64,000 nt of DNA, from the NCBI GenBank assembly GCA_016617855.1, contig JAECUM010004416.1, forward strand, positions 1 to 64,000. The letters run 5' to 3'. Made by a program: the position numbers and the translations under genes. Every line of letters begins with the position of its first letter. Positions within the stretch are counted from its first letter, which is position 1. Source of the DNA: Megalonaias nervosa. Lineage: Eukaryota; Mollusca; Bivalvia; Unionida; Unionidae. Below the pieces are notes generated by a model. That model saw nothing but the letters and a program-made list of their open reading frames with translations. It was not told the origin of the DNA and ran no database searches. Shown here piece after piece: positions 38,701 to 52,600 of the stretch.

Positions 38701-41700
38701 GTGCATCAACAAGATTCCCAGAGGCAATTCCTTTGAGGAATATTAAAACCAAAACTATAGTAAAATCTTTGATAAAGTTTTTTTTACTCAATTTGGCCTT
38801 CCCAAATCTGTCCAATCGGATCAAGGGTCAAATTTTATGTCTGGAATTTTCCAGCTAATTATGCTTGAATTTTTCACTCAGCAATTCAAGTCAAAAGTGA
38901 AATTATGGTTTCACAGAACTTTAATTGAGAGAAATTTTGAGTCTTGTAATAGAGTTCTTTTTTTCTTGCTCATTCTTCAAAATTTTCTTCAAATTAGATT
39001 TTACGGCCCTTACAAAGTTAAGAAGAAAATGAATTAGTTAAATTATAATATTAGTACTCTGATCTAAATAAATTAATGGAGTAGCAGTATATTAAGAGAG
39101 ACAGTGAGGTAACTCATGCAGTTAATTTATTTGTACCTGTCCCACTCACTGAAGATTTAAGTGAAGGAATTCAATTGGACTGTACTGATTTTGGAGTGAC
39201 AAATCTTTGGAATTGGGAAATTATAAATAATCTGGACCAGAAACTTTCACATTTGCAACAACAAGAAAGGAATGAACTTAAACAGTTATTATTTGAATGT
39301 GAGCACTTATTTCCAGATGTTCCTACGAGGACAAACAAAATTTTTCATGACGTTGAAATTGTGAATTCTAAACCTGTGAAACAACACCCATACAGGATGA
39401 ACCCTCTCAAACAGGAATACTTGAAAAAGGAAATTCAGTATTTGTTGGAGAATGATTTCATAGAGCCCAGTAAAAGTGGTTGGAGTTCACCATGTATACT
39501 CGTTCCGAAACCAGCTAAAATTTTCCGTATGTGCACTGAGTATAGGAAGGTGAACAGTGTGATAAAAACAGATTCATTTCCATTACCAAGAATTGATGAT
39601 TGCATTGATAAAATTGGAAATTTCAAGTATACCACCAAATTTGACCTTCTGAAAGGATTTTGGCAAATTCCACTGATGGAAAGGAGAAAGGAAATTTTGG
39701 CATTTGTGACTCAAGATGGACTCTATCAAAATAAAGTAATGCCATTTGGGATGAAGGGTTCTCCAAGTTCCTTTCAGCGTTTGATGAATATGATTAATTC
39801 TGGTCTAGATAATTGTGATGCTTACATTGATGATGTCATCATCTACAACGACACCTGGAAAGAACATCTAGCAACAGTTCGGAAATTCTTTGACAGACTC
39901 ACTGATGCAAGTTTGACAATCAATTTATCCAAAAGTGAGTTCTGCCATGCTTGTGTAACATTTGTAGGACATATAATGGAACATGGTAAAGTTAAACCTA
40001 TAGATGCTAAGGTCAAGGCTATCTCTGAATTCCCTGTGCCTGTCAGTAAAATGCAGCTGATGCAATTTTTGGGTATGGCTGGATAGTATCAGAAATTTTG
40101 TTCCAATTTTTCTAATATTGCTGAACCCCAGACAAATTTATTGAGCAAGAAAAACAAGTTTCTTTGGACTGAAAAATGTCAGGAGGCTTTTGCCAAGTTA
40201 AAAGCCATACTTAAAAGTGCACCAGTTCTTACAGCTCCAAATTTCAATCAATCTTTTAAACTGTCTGTTGATGCAAGTGATGATGGGGTTGGAGCAGTAT
40301 TGATTCAAGAAGATAAAAATGGTGTTGATCATCCAGTGTGCTATTTCTCTAAGAAATTAAATAAGCACCAAAGAAATTACTCAACAATTGAGAAGGAATG
40401 TTTGGCTTTAATTTTGGTATTATAACATTTTGAAGTTTACCTAAGTTCAGCTCCTTCTCAGGTTGTTGTTTTTAGTGATCACAACCCCCTTACTTTCATC
40501 GACAGGATGAAAAATAAAAATCAGAGATTATTAAGGTGGAGTTTGTTGTTGCAGGTATATAATCTTGACATCAGGCACATCAAGGGAAAAGACAATTTAA
40601 TAGCAGATGCACTTTCCCGTGTATAGAAATATTATTTCATGTACACTTTGTATAATTCATAAGAGTTCTTCTTATATAATTTTTTACCTCATGTACAATT
40701 AACATGGTAAAAAGAAAACTTTATTACATAAATCTTTCTTTTTCTTTATGGGGGGAAGTGTTATGTATATATAATTTAATTACTTGTGTGTTAGTTTCAA
40801 ATTCTCTTTTATTTTATTTGCATTTCATTACCTGTTATTGTAATAACTTTATTCACTGGATTTGACATTTTTCTAGAAAAATTCAGTTCAGTTCTAGTAA
40901 ATAACAGTGTTGCTACATTGTATTTTTAGCTGACCTAGTTCTGACCTTGGTTCAGAATTTGTAAACACAGAGTGAAAATCATTGGTTGTAATCAAGTTCA
41001 TTCTTGGCTTGTGTCAGGTCTGTTGTAAACAACTTTTTTTAAAATTCATTTCCTTTTTATGGAATCACTGATTCTTAGCTAGGGCTATACTAGTCTATGT
41101 GCTAATTGACTTATTATTTTACTGCGCTGTTCGGGCTGGGTGGCCACGTGACCCATCACATGGGTCTGAAATTGTGTTTTTAGTTGGGTTTAATACTCAT
41201 ATCTCAGTGATTTTAATTCAGTCATAGTTTACACCTTTAGAGCTCAAGGTGTTTTTATTGTTGATGCCAGTTTGATTCATCTATTTTTTGGATTTAATAA
41301 TTTATATTCCCTGGAAAATACTCTTGATCTCAAATATGTGGTAATGACATTAAACAAGCAAAGCCGGAGTTCATTTCTCATGACCATAATTGCATGACTC
41401 CATGGGGTTTTCGTGCACTGCACATCATGGCCAAGACTGCATGGCACCATGGGATTTCTTCTTTAAATATGTTACCTGATCATAATACCTTAGGACAACT
41501 ACTACTACCTCGAAAATCCAGCCCTCCCAGATACATGTACTACTTTTTGCTAAAGAGAGCAAGAAGTTGTCAGCCGATCTAAATGGAGATGGGGCAGAGT
41601 GATCCCCCCTTAGGTTTAAAATTGGCAGCAAAATGCATGAACCTCTTAGTTACTACTTTTGCTCCTGCTAAGAAGCACTTTCATCATGAGAGACCTTGCA

Positions 41701-44700
41701 AAAGCCAGAATCTATGTGGGAGATATACCATTACAAGCTGGAGTTTGTTTCTTTTTACTTCTAAGGAAAGTGTACTCATTCTATGTTTCCAGCATTTTGT
41801 TTTCCTATGCCAACAAAGCTCTGCCTTTGCAGTTGCTAACACTTTGTCATCATCACACATTTAGGTATTTGCATGGGGAGCCTGAGTGGCTTCAAATTAA
41901 ATTTGAGCTACAATTATTTTGTACATGCAACTCTCAAGTGCTTATAAAAATTCCTAATATATGTGTAATTCCATTAGAAATGGGTAAATATCGCTGAGTG
42001 TCTATTCCAAGGTATTTGTGGTGTCCGGGCTCCAACTTAAACGATTTTCCTTGAACAAAAAAGAAAATGTGGTCTGTTGGCCTCACAATGGCTGTTGTCA
42101 TACCTAATTTGCAAAATCTATAACGTGCCTCAGTTCCCTTTTAGGTGAAAGTTTTTGTGTATAATATAGACACTTGTGTTCATTTCTGTCTTGCTTAGGT
42201 TCTGGTCAGATAAGTACAGGCAAGCTTTCTATACATGGTGTACTCAGTCACATCTTGTTCAAGCATGTTTCTATAGGCAAAGTTGGAGTGATGTTTATCT
42301 GCGCAAGCTTTTCATTAAAGAGCACTTGCCATAGTCACTTGCAGAAGTAGATTATGTGACTTAACATGATAGGTTCAGGCTACAACATTTATGTGTGCAT
42401 GTCATTATTCCCTTAAGAAACTACATGTAATTTTATATATGTATAATTCCATCATTGCTGGTAAATACAGGTGAGTTTCCTTCATCCTTAGTCTTGGAAC
42501 CCTTCAAAGATTCTAACTGTACCTATTGTCCTTGACTTTCTAAAGTGGTGTTATCATCAACAAATCCTTGTACAAGTTCACCCGGAATGCCTGACATACT
42601 AGCTGAATCTATATCCTGGAATAATCTACTAATAAATACAGAATGGTCTCTTTATCTCAGTTTTCACTCATATATGTAACTGATGGGCTTCCACTTGGGT
42701 GGACCTGTTTGCCACAAGGTGGAATACCATATTTCCAACCTTTGTATCTCCTGTCCTGGACTCAAAATGCCTGGGCAGTCAGTGCTCTATCGATAGATTG
42801 GAAAGGCCTGGATGCATATGCCTACCTGCCAACACCTCTGATTCCAAAGTGATACAGAAAGCAAGAGAATCAGAGTGTCGCCTTATCCTCATTGCACCAC
42901 TCAGTTTGGCAAAGTCATGGATCAGTGACCGCATAATCTTGCTATGGATTTTCCATCATCTACTTAAACAACCACAACGGCACTTGTTTCATTCCTACTC
43001 AGAGAATCCGGATCATATTTAAAAGGCCCTCAGATAAACAATGCACACAACCAGTTGTGGAGAGAATCGCTTTCAGAAGAAGGCCCTCCACTATGACAGC
43101 ATATGAAGGCAAATGGCACATTTTCACCCAGCAGTGCACAAATGAATACATCATACCTCTCCAGGCATCTAATACTGCTAATAGCTAACTTTCTCTGGCT
43201 CTTTGAAGAGAGAAAGTTCACACTGAGTTTGATCAAAGGTTACTGCTCCATGATCATTGACACCTTTAGTCACCATGGAAGAAAGGATATCAGACAAAAC
43301 AAGGACTTATCCAACCTTCTCTACATCTTTGAGTATGCATGGCTAAAAACATTATCCCTATGTCCAAAGTGGAACCCATCTTGGGTCTTAACATGGCCAA
43401 ACAACACACTTTTTGAACCGTTCTCAAGGGCATCTGTGGTACACCTTTCATGCAAGACCTGCTTCCTCATGGCATTAGTGATGGCGGGCAGAATTAGTGA
43501 ATATATGTCCTATTATTAGACTCAAATTACATGCAGTTCCAACAAGACGGGTCAGTCTTACTCATGACAGTGTTATGTATATCTATATTTGTTGTAACTC
43601 CTGGTACATAATTTTATATAATTTTTATAATTTATATTCATGGTTGTAATGTGTACAAAACATCTTTAGTTAAGTTTGGCCTAAATGACCTGAATCTATT
43701 AAGAGTATGATATTGAATAGGATCTATAAATAGATGTTTATATACATGTTGATAATTATTCCTTTATGGAATATTAAGACTAAAACTATAATCAAAGCCT
43801 TAATAAAGTTCTTTACACTTTTGGGCCTTTCTAAGTCCGTCCAACCTGATCAAGGTTCTAATTTCATCTCAAGGATTGTCTAGCAATTTACTCGTGAATT
43901 AGGTATCCAACAATTCAGATCCTCTCTATATCACCCTGAAAGCCAGGGGGCCTTGGAAAGATTTCATCAGACTTTGAAGAATATGATAAGGTCTTATTGC
44001 TTGGATACCAGACAAGATTGGGATGAAGGTGTTCACTTATTGTTGTTTGCTGTTAGGGAGTCAGTTCAAGAGTCCCTTGGATTTAGTCCTTTTGAACTTG
44101 TTTTCGGACACACTGTTAGTGGACACACTGTTAGTGGACCACTGAAGTTGTTGAAAGAAAATCTTCTTTTAACAGAAGAATCAGAGATCAGTTTACTTGA
44201 TTATTTCTCTGATTTAAAATACAAACTATTGAAAGCTTGTGAAATTCAAGAAATAATCTTCAGTCTACCCAATCACAAATGAAATTGAGGTATGACAGAA
44301 CTACAAAGAAAAGAACTTTTCATCCAGGTGATAAAGTTCTAGCACTCTTGCCCATACCTCAGAGTCTTCTTCAGGCTAGGTATTATTATCCTATAGTTAG
44401 AAAGAAAGTGATTTAAAATTATATCATTGATACTCCTGGGAGGCAAAAAGGGAAACAACTCTGCCATATCAATAAGCTAAAAGAGCATGTTGATTGAGGT
44501 AGCTCTGTAAATCAGTCAGTAAATTTAGTTGTTCCTGTCCCACACAGTGACGATATAAATAATGACGTAGAACCAGAATGTAATGACTTTCGTTCACCAG
44601 TCTTCAAAATTCTGAAATATTAAAATATCTGGACAGTAAACTTTCACATCTACAGCAACAGGAAAAGAATTAGTTAAAGCAGCTCATATGTGAATATGAG

Positions 44701-47700
44701 CTCTTGTTCCCAGATGTTCCAACTTGAACAAACAAAATCTACCAAGATGTTGAAATTGTAGACTCTAAACCTGTAAAACAAGACCCTTGCAGGATGAATC
44801 CTCTTTAGCAGGAATGTTTGAAGAAGGAAGTTGAATATTTGTTGGAGAATGACTTTATTGAACCAAGTGTTACGTATATGTAATTAAATTGCTTTTGTGT
44901 TAGTTTTAAAATTATTTTTTATTTTATTTTTGTTTCATTACATTTTATTGTAATGATTATTTTCACGGGATTCAAAATTCTTTTTCAGTAATTCTGTTTA
45001 TCAAAGACGTAAAACGTGTTACCTTTACAATATTTTTAGTTTACCTTGGTCCGCGGTAGTGTAAGCGCTACGTGAAAACGATTGGCTATTGCCAAGGTCA
45101 TTTCATCTAGTCTGGATAAACAATGTTTTATTTTTAAATTTGTTTCAGAGTGATAGTAGATAGGGGTTCTTCCTACGTGACAAATTGCATTTTTCTTATT
45201 GCGTTATTCGAGTGTTAAGAGACCAAGTAATCTATCTCGCGAGAACAGGATGATAGTTAGGGGGAATATATAACCCTTTCTGAGCGCTCATCAGTCAGTT
45301 GTATTCTGAAACCTTGAAGGCGGGATAGGTATTTTATTATTGAAACCAGATTGTGTTTTTGAAGTTCATTTGTTTGACCAGATTGTGTATTTGAAGTTCA
45401 TTTGTTTTTGGAATTTAATAATTTATTCTCTAGAAAACCAAATGAGTGTGCTGTTTTATAAATTCTGGGAGACAGAAATTTAGTGGAAATTTATTCTGGA
45501 ATTATTCAGAAACATAAACTGTGATTCATTTGAGGAATTGTTGCTATTCGTACATAGACCACATCTGATGTCATTGCCTTCCATATTTGTATGTCGTCGA
45601 GATTCGAACCTGGATTCTAATAGAACTATTTAGTGATAGGACTTTTTTACATTGTTTTCTAGGGAAATAAATTATTTTGTTAAAATATACAAAGCTTGTT
45701 GTCTTCACTCTTTTCTCTTGTTATTATTGTACGAGCCTACTCATAACACAAGCAAAAGTAACTATAGTTCGCCATGTTATTTTGTACTGAAATGTGTACA
45801 GACTACAGAAAAGTTAACAGTGTTCCAGTACCAAGAATTGATGACTGTTGACAGGATTGGAAATGCAAAATATGTCACCAAGTTTGACCTGCTTAAAGGT
45901 TCTTTCAGACTCCACTTATGGATAGAGCAAAAGAAATTTCAGCTTTGGAACTCCACATGGACTCTATCAATACAGAGTGATGCCATTTGGTATGAAAAAT
46001 TCTCCCTCTACATTCCAGTACTTAATGAATATGGTAACATCTGCTATAGATGGCTGTGATGCATACATTGATAACATCTTGATTTACAGCGATTCCTGGA
46101 ATGATCGTCGGGAAACTATCTGGAAATTCTTTGTTTGCTTGATTGAAGGCAAATCTTAAATTAGTCTAAGTAAAAGTGAATTTTGCTGAGCTTGTGTCAG
46201 ATATTTAGGACATATTGTGGGACATGGTCAAGTTAATCTGCAGAAGCTAAGGTTTAAGCTACCTCTGAATTCCTGTGCCTATCAATAAAAAGCATCCGAT
46301 GAGTTTTTGGCTGAATATTATAGTAAATTTTACTCAAATTCTTCCACAATTGCTGAGCCCCTGACCTATTTATTAAATAAGAAGGCCAGGTTTTGTTGGT
46401 CTGACTAATGTCATGAGGCGTTCAGTAAGTTAAAGGCCATACTGAAGAGTGCACCAGTTCTTTCAGCTCCAGATTTCAATCAACCATTTAAAGAGTCTGT
46501 TGATGCAAGTGATTTTGTGGCTGGTGGCATATTAATTCAGGAAGATAAAGATGCTGTGGATCATCCAGTGTGCTGTTTCTCAAAAAAGTTAAATAAGCAC
46601 CAGATAAATTATTCCACTATTAAGGAGGAGTGTTTGGCAAGTTTGGCATTACAACACTTTGAAGTGTATATTAATGCTGCTTCTTCGCCAGTTATTGTAT
46701 TCAGTGATCACAACCCTCATACTTTTATCAACAGAATGAAAAATAAAAACCAGAGGTTGTTAAGATGGAGTTTTATGTTGCAAGAATACAACATGGATAT
46801 TTGGCACATTATGGAAAAAGATTTAATCACAGATGCACTATCACATGTATAAGAGTTTTATATTGCTTTATTTTGTATGCATTTTGTACATTCATTATAA
46901 ATCTTCCTTTGAAATTTTTACATTTGTGTATTTGATTAATATGGAGAAAGAAAGCTTTATTGCATAAATCTTTCTTTTCCTTTTGAGGGTACATAATTTT
47001 ATCTAACTTTTATAATTGTTATTCACAGATGTAATGTGTACAAAATATCTTTGGTTAAGTTTGGCTTACACAACTTGAATCTGTTAAGAGTGTAACATTG
47101 CAGAGAATCTGTAAAAAGATGTTTACATATGTGTTGACAGTTATTAATAATAATCTTAAAACTTAAATGGTGCCTATGGTGTAGGTTCTAAGTGACTGAT
47201 GTGATGTTGATGTTTTGAGAATAATTCTGTAACTTCCCATTGGTTGTATGAGGTCACGTGAATATGCTTAATTCATCTCACAATTTTCATTTATAATTTT
47301 GATAATTAAATTGTTTGTTAAGTTTTATCAAACTTGTTGGGTTTTCTTCTTTTCTGTTACTTAAGTTTGTGACCATAGAATCATAACAATGGTATCCTCT
47401 TCCATCGCCAAGAACAGACTGCTTTCCACCGGTTACCAGACTTTTGTCATGAAACCTCTGTATAGTCAGCTCAAGACTACACCCAGTTTGGACTTTGAAG
47501 TGGACCCAAAAAATCACACAGAGCAGGTGTGTCAAGGGAGATAATGCCAATTTTTACCTCTCAAGAAGAAAAGGTGGCTATATCAACACAGACTATTTTG
47601 TCCTGGATTAAGTAGGGTCTTTGCTCTGCACATCGAGAAATAACCCCAGCTAATGAGATTTTGTATCCCCCCTATTTTTTTTAAGGAAAAGATGACAAAT

Positions 47701-49531
47701 GGAAAAGTTTAAATTCATCAGAGTTGTTTCCTTTCATGAAGTGATAAAAAAATACATGATTTTCACTGGGTTTTTTTTCAGGTGGAAGTTTACCCAAATT
47801 TCTCTGTGATGGTTTACCCCATCTGAAGACCAACTGGAACAAATGGAAGATCTTCTTTTGTGACGAGCGACATGTTCCATATAATGACCCAGAATGTACC
47901 TACAGTATTTACAAAACAAATCTTGTGGACAAAGTCAGCATGTTACCAGACCATATATTTCCAATTGATCCTAATGTTTCAGGTATTTGTTGTGTACATG
48001 TGACTTTCTGATGTGGGTGGGAAACTATCTATTTTTAGGTCCAACTATTTTCCACTTTATTCATATCTTCATTTATCAATTAGTGTCGTACCTATTCAAC
48101 AAACTAATCAAAGAGTGGTTAGAAAAGTAAAATGGCATTATTCAGTTACGATTTTCAGAAAGAGTGGTTGGAAAAGTCAGTATTCATTTATGTATGGTTT
48201 TCCGTAAGTGGTTGTGAAAGTCAAATGACAGCATTCATTTATGTATGGTTTTCTGTAAGTGGTTGTGAAAGTCAAATGACAGCATTCATTTATGATTTTC
48301 TGTAAGAGTGGTTGGAAAAGTCAGTATTCATTTATGTATGGTTTTCCGTAAGTGGTTGTGAAAGTCAAATGACAGCATTCATTTATGTATGGTTTTCTGT
48401 AAGTGGTTGTGAAAGTCAAATGACAGCATTCATTTATGTATGGTTTTCTGTAAGTGGTTGTGAAAGTCAAATGACAGCATTCATTTATGATTTTCTGTAA
48501 GAGTGGTTGGAAAAGTCAGTATTCATTTATGTATGGTTTTCTGTAAGTGGTTGTGAAAGTCAAATGACAGCATTCATTTATGTATGGTTTTCTGTAAGTG
48601 GTTGTGAAAGTCAAATGACAGCATTCATTTATGATTTTCTGTAAGAGTGGTTGGAAAAGTCAGTATTCATTTATGTATGGTTTTCCGTAAGTGGTTGTGA
48701 AAGTCAAATGACATTATTTAGTTATGATTTTCTGTAAGAGTGGTTGGAGAAGTCAGCATTTATGTATGGTTTTCCATAAGAGTGGTTGTGAAAGTCAAAT
48801 GACAGCATTCATTTATGATTTTCTGTAAGAGTGGTTGTTAAAGTCAAATGACAGCATTCATTTATGATTTTCCGTAGAAGAATATGACTGATCAAAGTTT
48901 TCTTTTTTTAAATTGTTTGACCATATAGGACAGAATCTTCTTGAAAAATATAAGTATGTGAATAAAAGCTTTCAGTCAGTATAGTCCTTTTTTTTTAGCA
49001 CATAACAGTTAATATATTCTTTCATTTTTTTGTGCAGTACAAGTGCCAGCCACATCTCAGATGACAAGTGTGCCATTAAACCATTTTGAATTTTTGATGT
49101 TATAGGAAGCTTACTTAAGTGTGCATAAATGGTATTAGTTATGAAAGTATATATACTATTTTCCACCAATTAAAATCAGTGGTTGCTCAGTACTGCTGAC
49201 CCAATCATCTGTAAATTTCGGCTGATTATTATTTATCTGTCTTTTCATCATTGATTTGGTAAAAACAATCTAAATATTTTAGTTATTACTTTAAATTAGT
49301 CAAAGCACTGACCTTTTAGATGCTACTTAATTATGAATTTAATTTTCTTTTTTTTATAAACCATTTTTATTCACACTGTATTAATTTGAAATATGTGGCA
49401 TATAATTAAGAAATAAAATGATAAAGTCAGTATTCTACTTATATTACTTTTTATGATTCAGAGAACTTTTTACTCTAGTTTCATTTTAATGTTACCAGTT
49501 AAAGCAGTTGGTATCTAGCTCATTGTATACA

Positions 49532-49609
<78 letters not shown>

Positions 49610-52600
49610 TGACATTTTTTTACCAGCATGATCTTTTGCTTGACAGTATATTAGGCTGCTCTATCTACTAAAATTAGCATTCTTAACATTGCACTCAAAA
49701 TTGACAACTTTGTGTTTTTCAAATTTAAAAAGTTTGCACTAATGGAACAACACATGGTATGAATTGAAGGGATTAAATAATCCTCAGCTAGATTGTAACT
49801 GTGCAAGGTAAATGCTTCCAAAGACAAATGTTGGGGTATGATTCATTATGGACTGAAGGCAGACTATAGTGGACTCCACTCTTTGTTGGCTTGGCTGTTA
49901 GATACTCCAGTTACAATATGTCTACTTCAGGAACTTTGTCGTGTTTTATGTTCATTGTGGTTGCTAATCAGTGTCCTATTAACATGAAGACATCATACCT
50001 AATTCATTCTGTGTAATTTGAATCCAATTTTGTGATTGACCTTTTGTATTTCATAAACTTGACAGTGTTAGATGGTGACTTAGTACTGTGCACCTTTTGG
50101 AAGTGAAGAACTGAAAATTACAGTATTATTTAGCAGTTTCACAGGAAACAGAATTCATGACAGCATCACAGAATAACCGTGTAAAACATGCAAAACAATT
50201 TAACTTCATGATTTAGTGCTCTTGTGAGAAGAAAACTATTTAAGAAATTACTTGTAATTTAGTGGACAAGAGTGAAGTCCAGTCCCCAATCCCCTCTGAC
50301 TGCCATCATTAATGTGAATATCTAGACCCTTAAATTTTCTTGACAACATATTTCGAACATTTGCAATAATTTTCAACAGTACTTAAAATTCCCACACATA
50401 AGTATGTTGTTTTCTAAAAGCAGAGAAAAAATAACATAGTGTAATTAGAGGATTAACAAAGAAATTTTTGACCACTTCTCAAAAACAGGCAATTTAACAA
50501 TGATCTGACTTTAAAACTCCCTGTAATTACCATAATTATTGTGTTGATTAACTGCAGGTGTTGTTAATGCACAGCAATTAAAACAGATGACTGGCTCCAC
50601 AATACTTAAGTTCCCTAAAAAGGATGTTATGATCTTTAACACATTAGTTTCAAATGTTCATGTCATCTAAGTTTTATTCATTGGCATATTTTGGATGTAG
50701 ATTAGTCTTCTGACTTTTACTGGCAGTAATAATAGCTATATTCCATGATTAAATTCCTGAACTAGTTAAAGTCACTTGTCATTTTTGCTTATAGGGAGAA
50801 AAATGCACCATATTTGGAGTTGACATATTATTAAATGTTGAGACATGGACAGTTTGAATAGACATATATTGTTTTGACAATATATTCTATAATCACAGAC
50901 AATTTTTGTGATATGATACAATCTTTGTATTTGAACTTACTCAAATTAATAGTTACATAGTTACATATTTTAGTATAATCTGGGTTGCTGTCTTGGCCAG
51001 AAATCAAATTCTATTAATGATTGAAACTTGCTGGACTTCAGTAGATTTTCTTAAAACACGTACTTTATGCCCATTAAAAGAGTGCGTCTATGTGTGTGAT
51101 TTGGATTTTTAACATAGCTTTAAAAAATATTAAGTCATATCGCTCCAGTGTCTGCAGTTTGCCAGTTTATAGTGATGTCTAGCACTGGGGCATCATGCTG
51201 CAGACATATAGCATGATGTCTCACCCAATCACGTTATCCTGACACCAGGCCGACCAGTCCAAACACTAACCTCTAAATGCTGAGTGTCTAGCGAGGCAGC
51301 TGTTAATACCATTTTCATAAGTCTTTGGATTTGAACCCATGACCTCCTGCATCCAAGGCAGATGCTCTAACCACTAGGCCACTGGAGCGGTCCCACCATT
51401 AAGACAGATTATGCAATATGATGTCTGATGTGGTTAGTGAACATGCCAAATATTTACAGAAATTAAAGTATCGTTTATGACTGGTCACTGGGATATTTAC
51501 ATACTGTGCACATTTTTCACCAGCTATTATATTGTTTTGGAAACAAAAAAAAAAAACAACAGACAGCAAAGAACACCAGAACTGTGGTCTGAATTCATTA
51601 TTTATTGAAACAGCCAATCAAAAACCAAAAGAATATTTTTTTGTAAAAAGCTGAATATAATGCAATGTGGTGAGGGTCTGTTCAAGGACACTTGATTGTG
51701 AGATTAATGCAGTTTTCTTAAACAAAAATAAATTAAGTAAAAAATCAACCAAATGTGTGAAAATCGTTCATTTGGTTATAAGCCGTATCTCTGTTTCTTC
51801 ATTTAATCTTTTCTGTGTTCAGAAATCTCCTCCCTAATTTTCAAATGGAAGGAGGAATTTCCCTTCTTAAATTTAAGTTTTTGAACAAGTTTACTGGTCA
51901 CACTTCTGACTAGCTCTGAACATACCATGAAAAATAATACACAGTCCGGTGATAGATATTACAAGATATTCAGAAATATCTTACATTCATTTGAATATAA
52001 ATTAACTGGATAGAAAGAGATAAGTAATTATTTTTAAAATTCTCCCAAATTGTATGGTGAATATCATCAGCAAGATAAAATGAGCCAAATACTTTACAAT
52101 GAAAAGAAAATCAGTCATTAAAATTTGAGAAGCAGTTATTTTCAAAAGTATTTTCATAAAAAGGAGAATTTATTATGCAGACATTATAAAAAAAATTCTC
52201 TGTTCAGTAGTTTTTAATATTCATTGTAAAGATTTCATATCTGTATAAGAGAGACTGCAATCATGAAGGAAAATGTAAATCCCCATAATTTATGTCATTA
52301 TTTACAAGATTTAGGTGAATAGAAACAAACTCAAACTATTAATTTTTAAATTTTAATTACATACAAGGTTATATTTAACTTAACATGTGCTTGAACAATG
52401 ACTGTGAGAATGCACTTAATGTAAATGCCATTGAGTCCACTTGGGGCACCAACTGTCCTATGAAACTTTTTTTGGAGATCACTGATAAAAATTCATGTCT
52501 TCCTGATAGAATAATTGAAGTATTGCCTTCAAGAAGTGAAAATAGAATGGTCTCTGATACCTTATCTCTAACTACGGACATGCCTATCCATCTATCCATC

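Larger units (their letters stand above)
37408..41330 (+). mobile_element. Ty3/gypsy-type element 1, Gmr1-like pol order, 5'-truncated
   Basis: Order on +: zinc-knuckle and protease (37430-38259), integrase (38280-39040), reverse transcriptase (39175-40086), RNase H (to 40626), polypurine tract TTATGGGGGGAAG (40747-40758) and the start of the 3' LTR TGTTATGTATAT at 40759. Integrase before RT is unusual for Ty3/gypsy and typical of the Gmr1-like group. The 5' LTR and most of gag are missing and several stops are present. Confidence 0.8.
43571..47388 (+). mobile_element. Ty3/gypsy-type element 2, Gmr1-like, split by a solo LTR
   Basis: The 5' LTR fragment (43571-43765) is joined directly to integrase, so gag, PR and the start of IN are deleted. 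Integrase runs to about 44490, RT is split at 44867/45753 by a solo LTR, RNase H ends at 46852, and the 3' LTR-like end lies at about 46985-47388 (…CATAACA). Pol order again is IN before RT. LTR fragments share GGTACATAATTTTAT and AAGTTTGGC words. Confidence 0.75.

Noticed and set aside
48312..48500. 62-aa repetitive ORF ([17 protein letters not shown] units)
   Set aside because: It is a translation of the 51-bp minisatellite within an intron.
51141..51390. A functional tRNA gene on the minus strand
   Set aside because: A and B boxes are present, but I could not fold a full cloverleaf and the tail is SINE-like.
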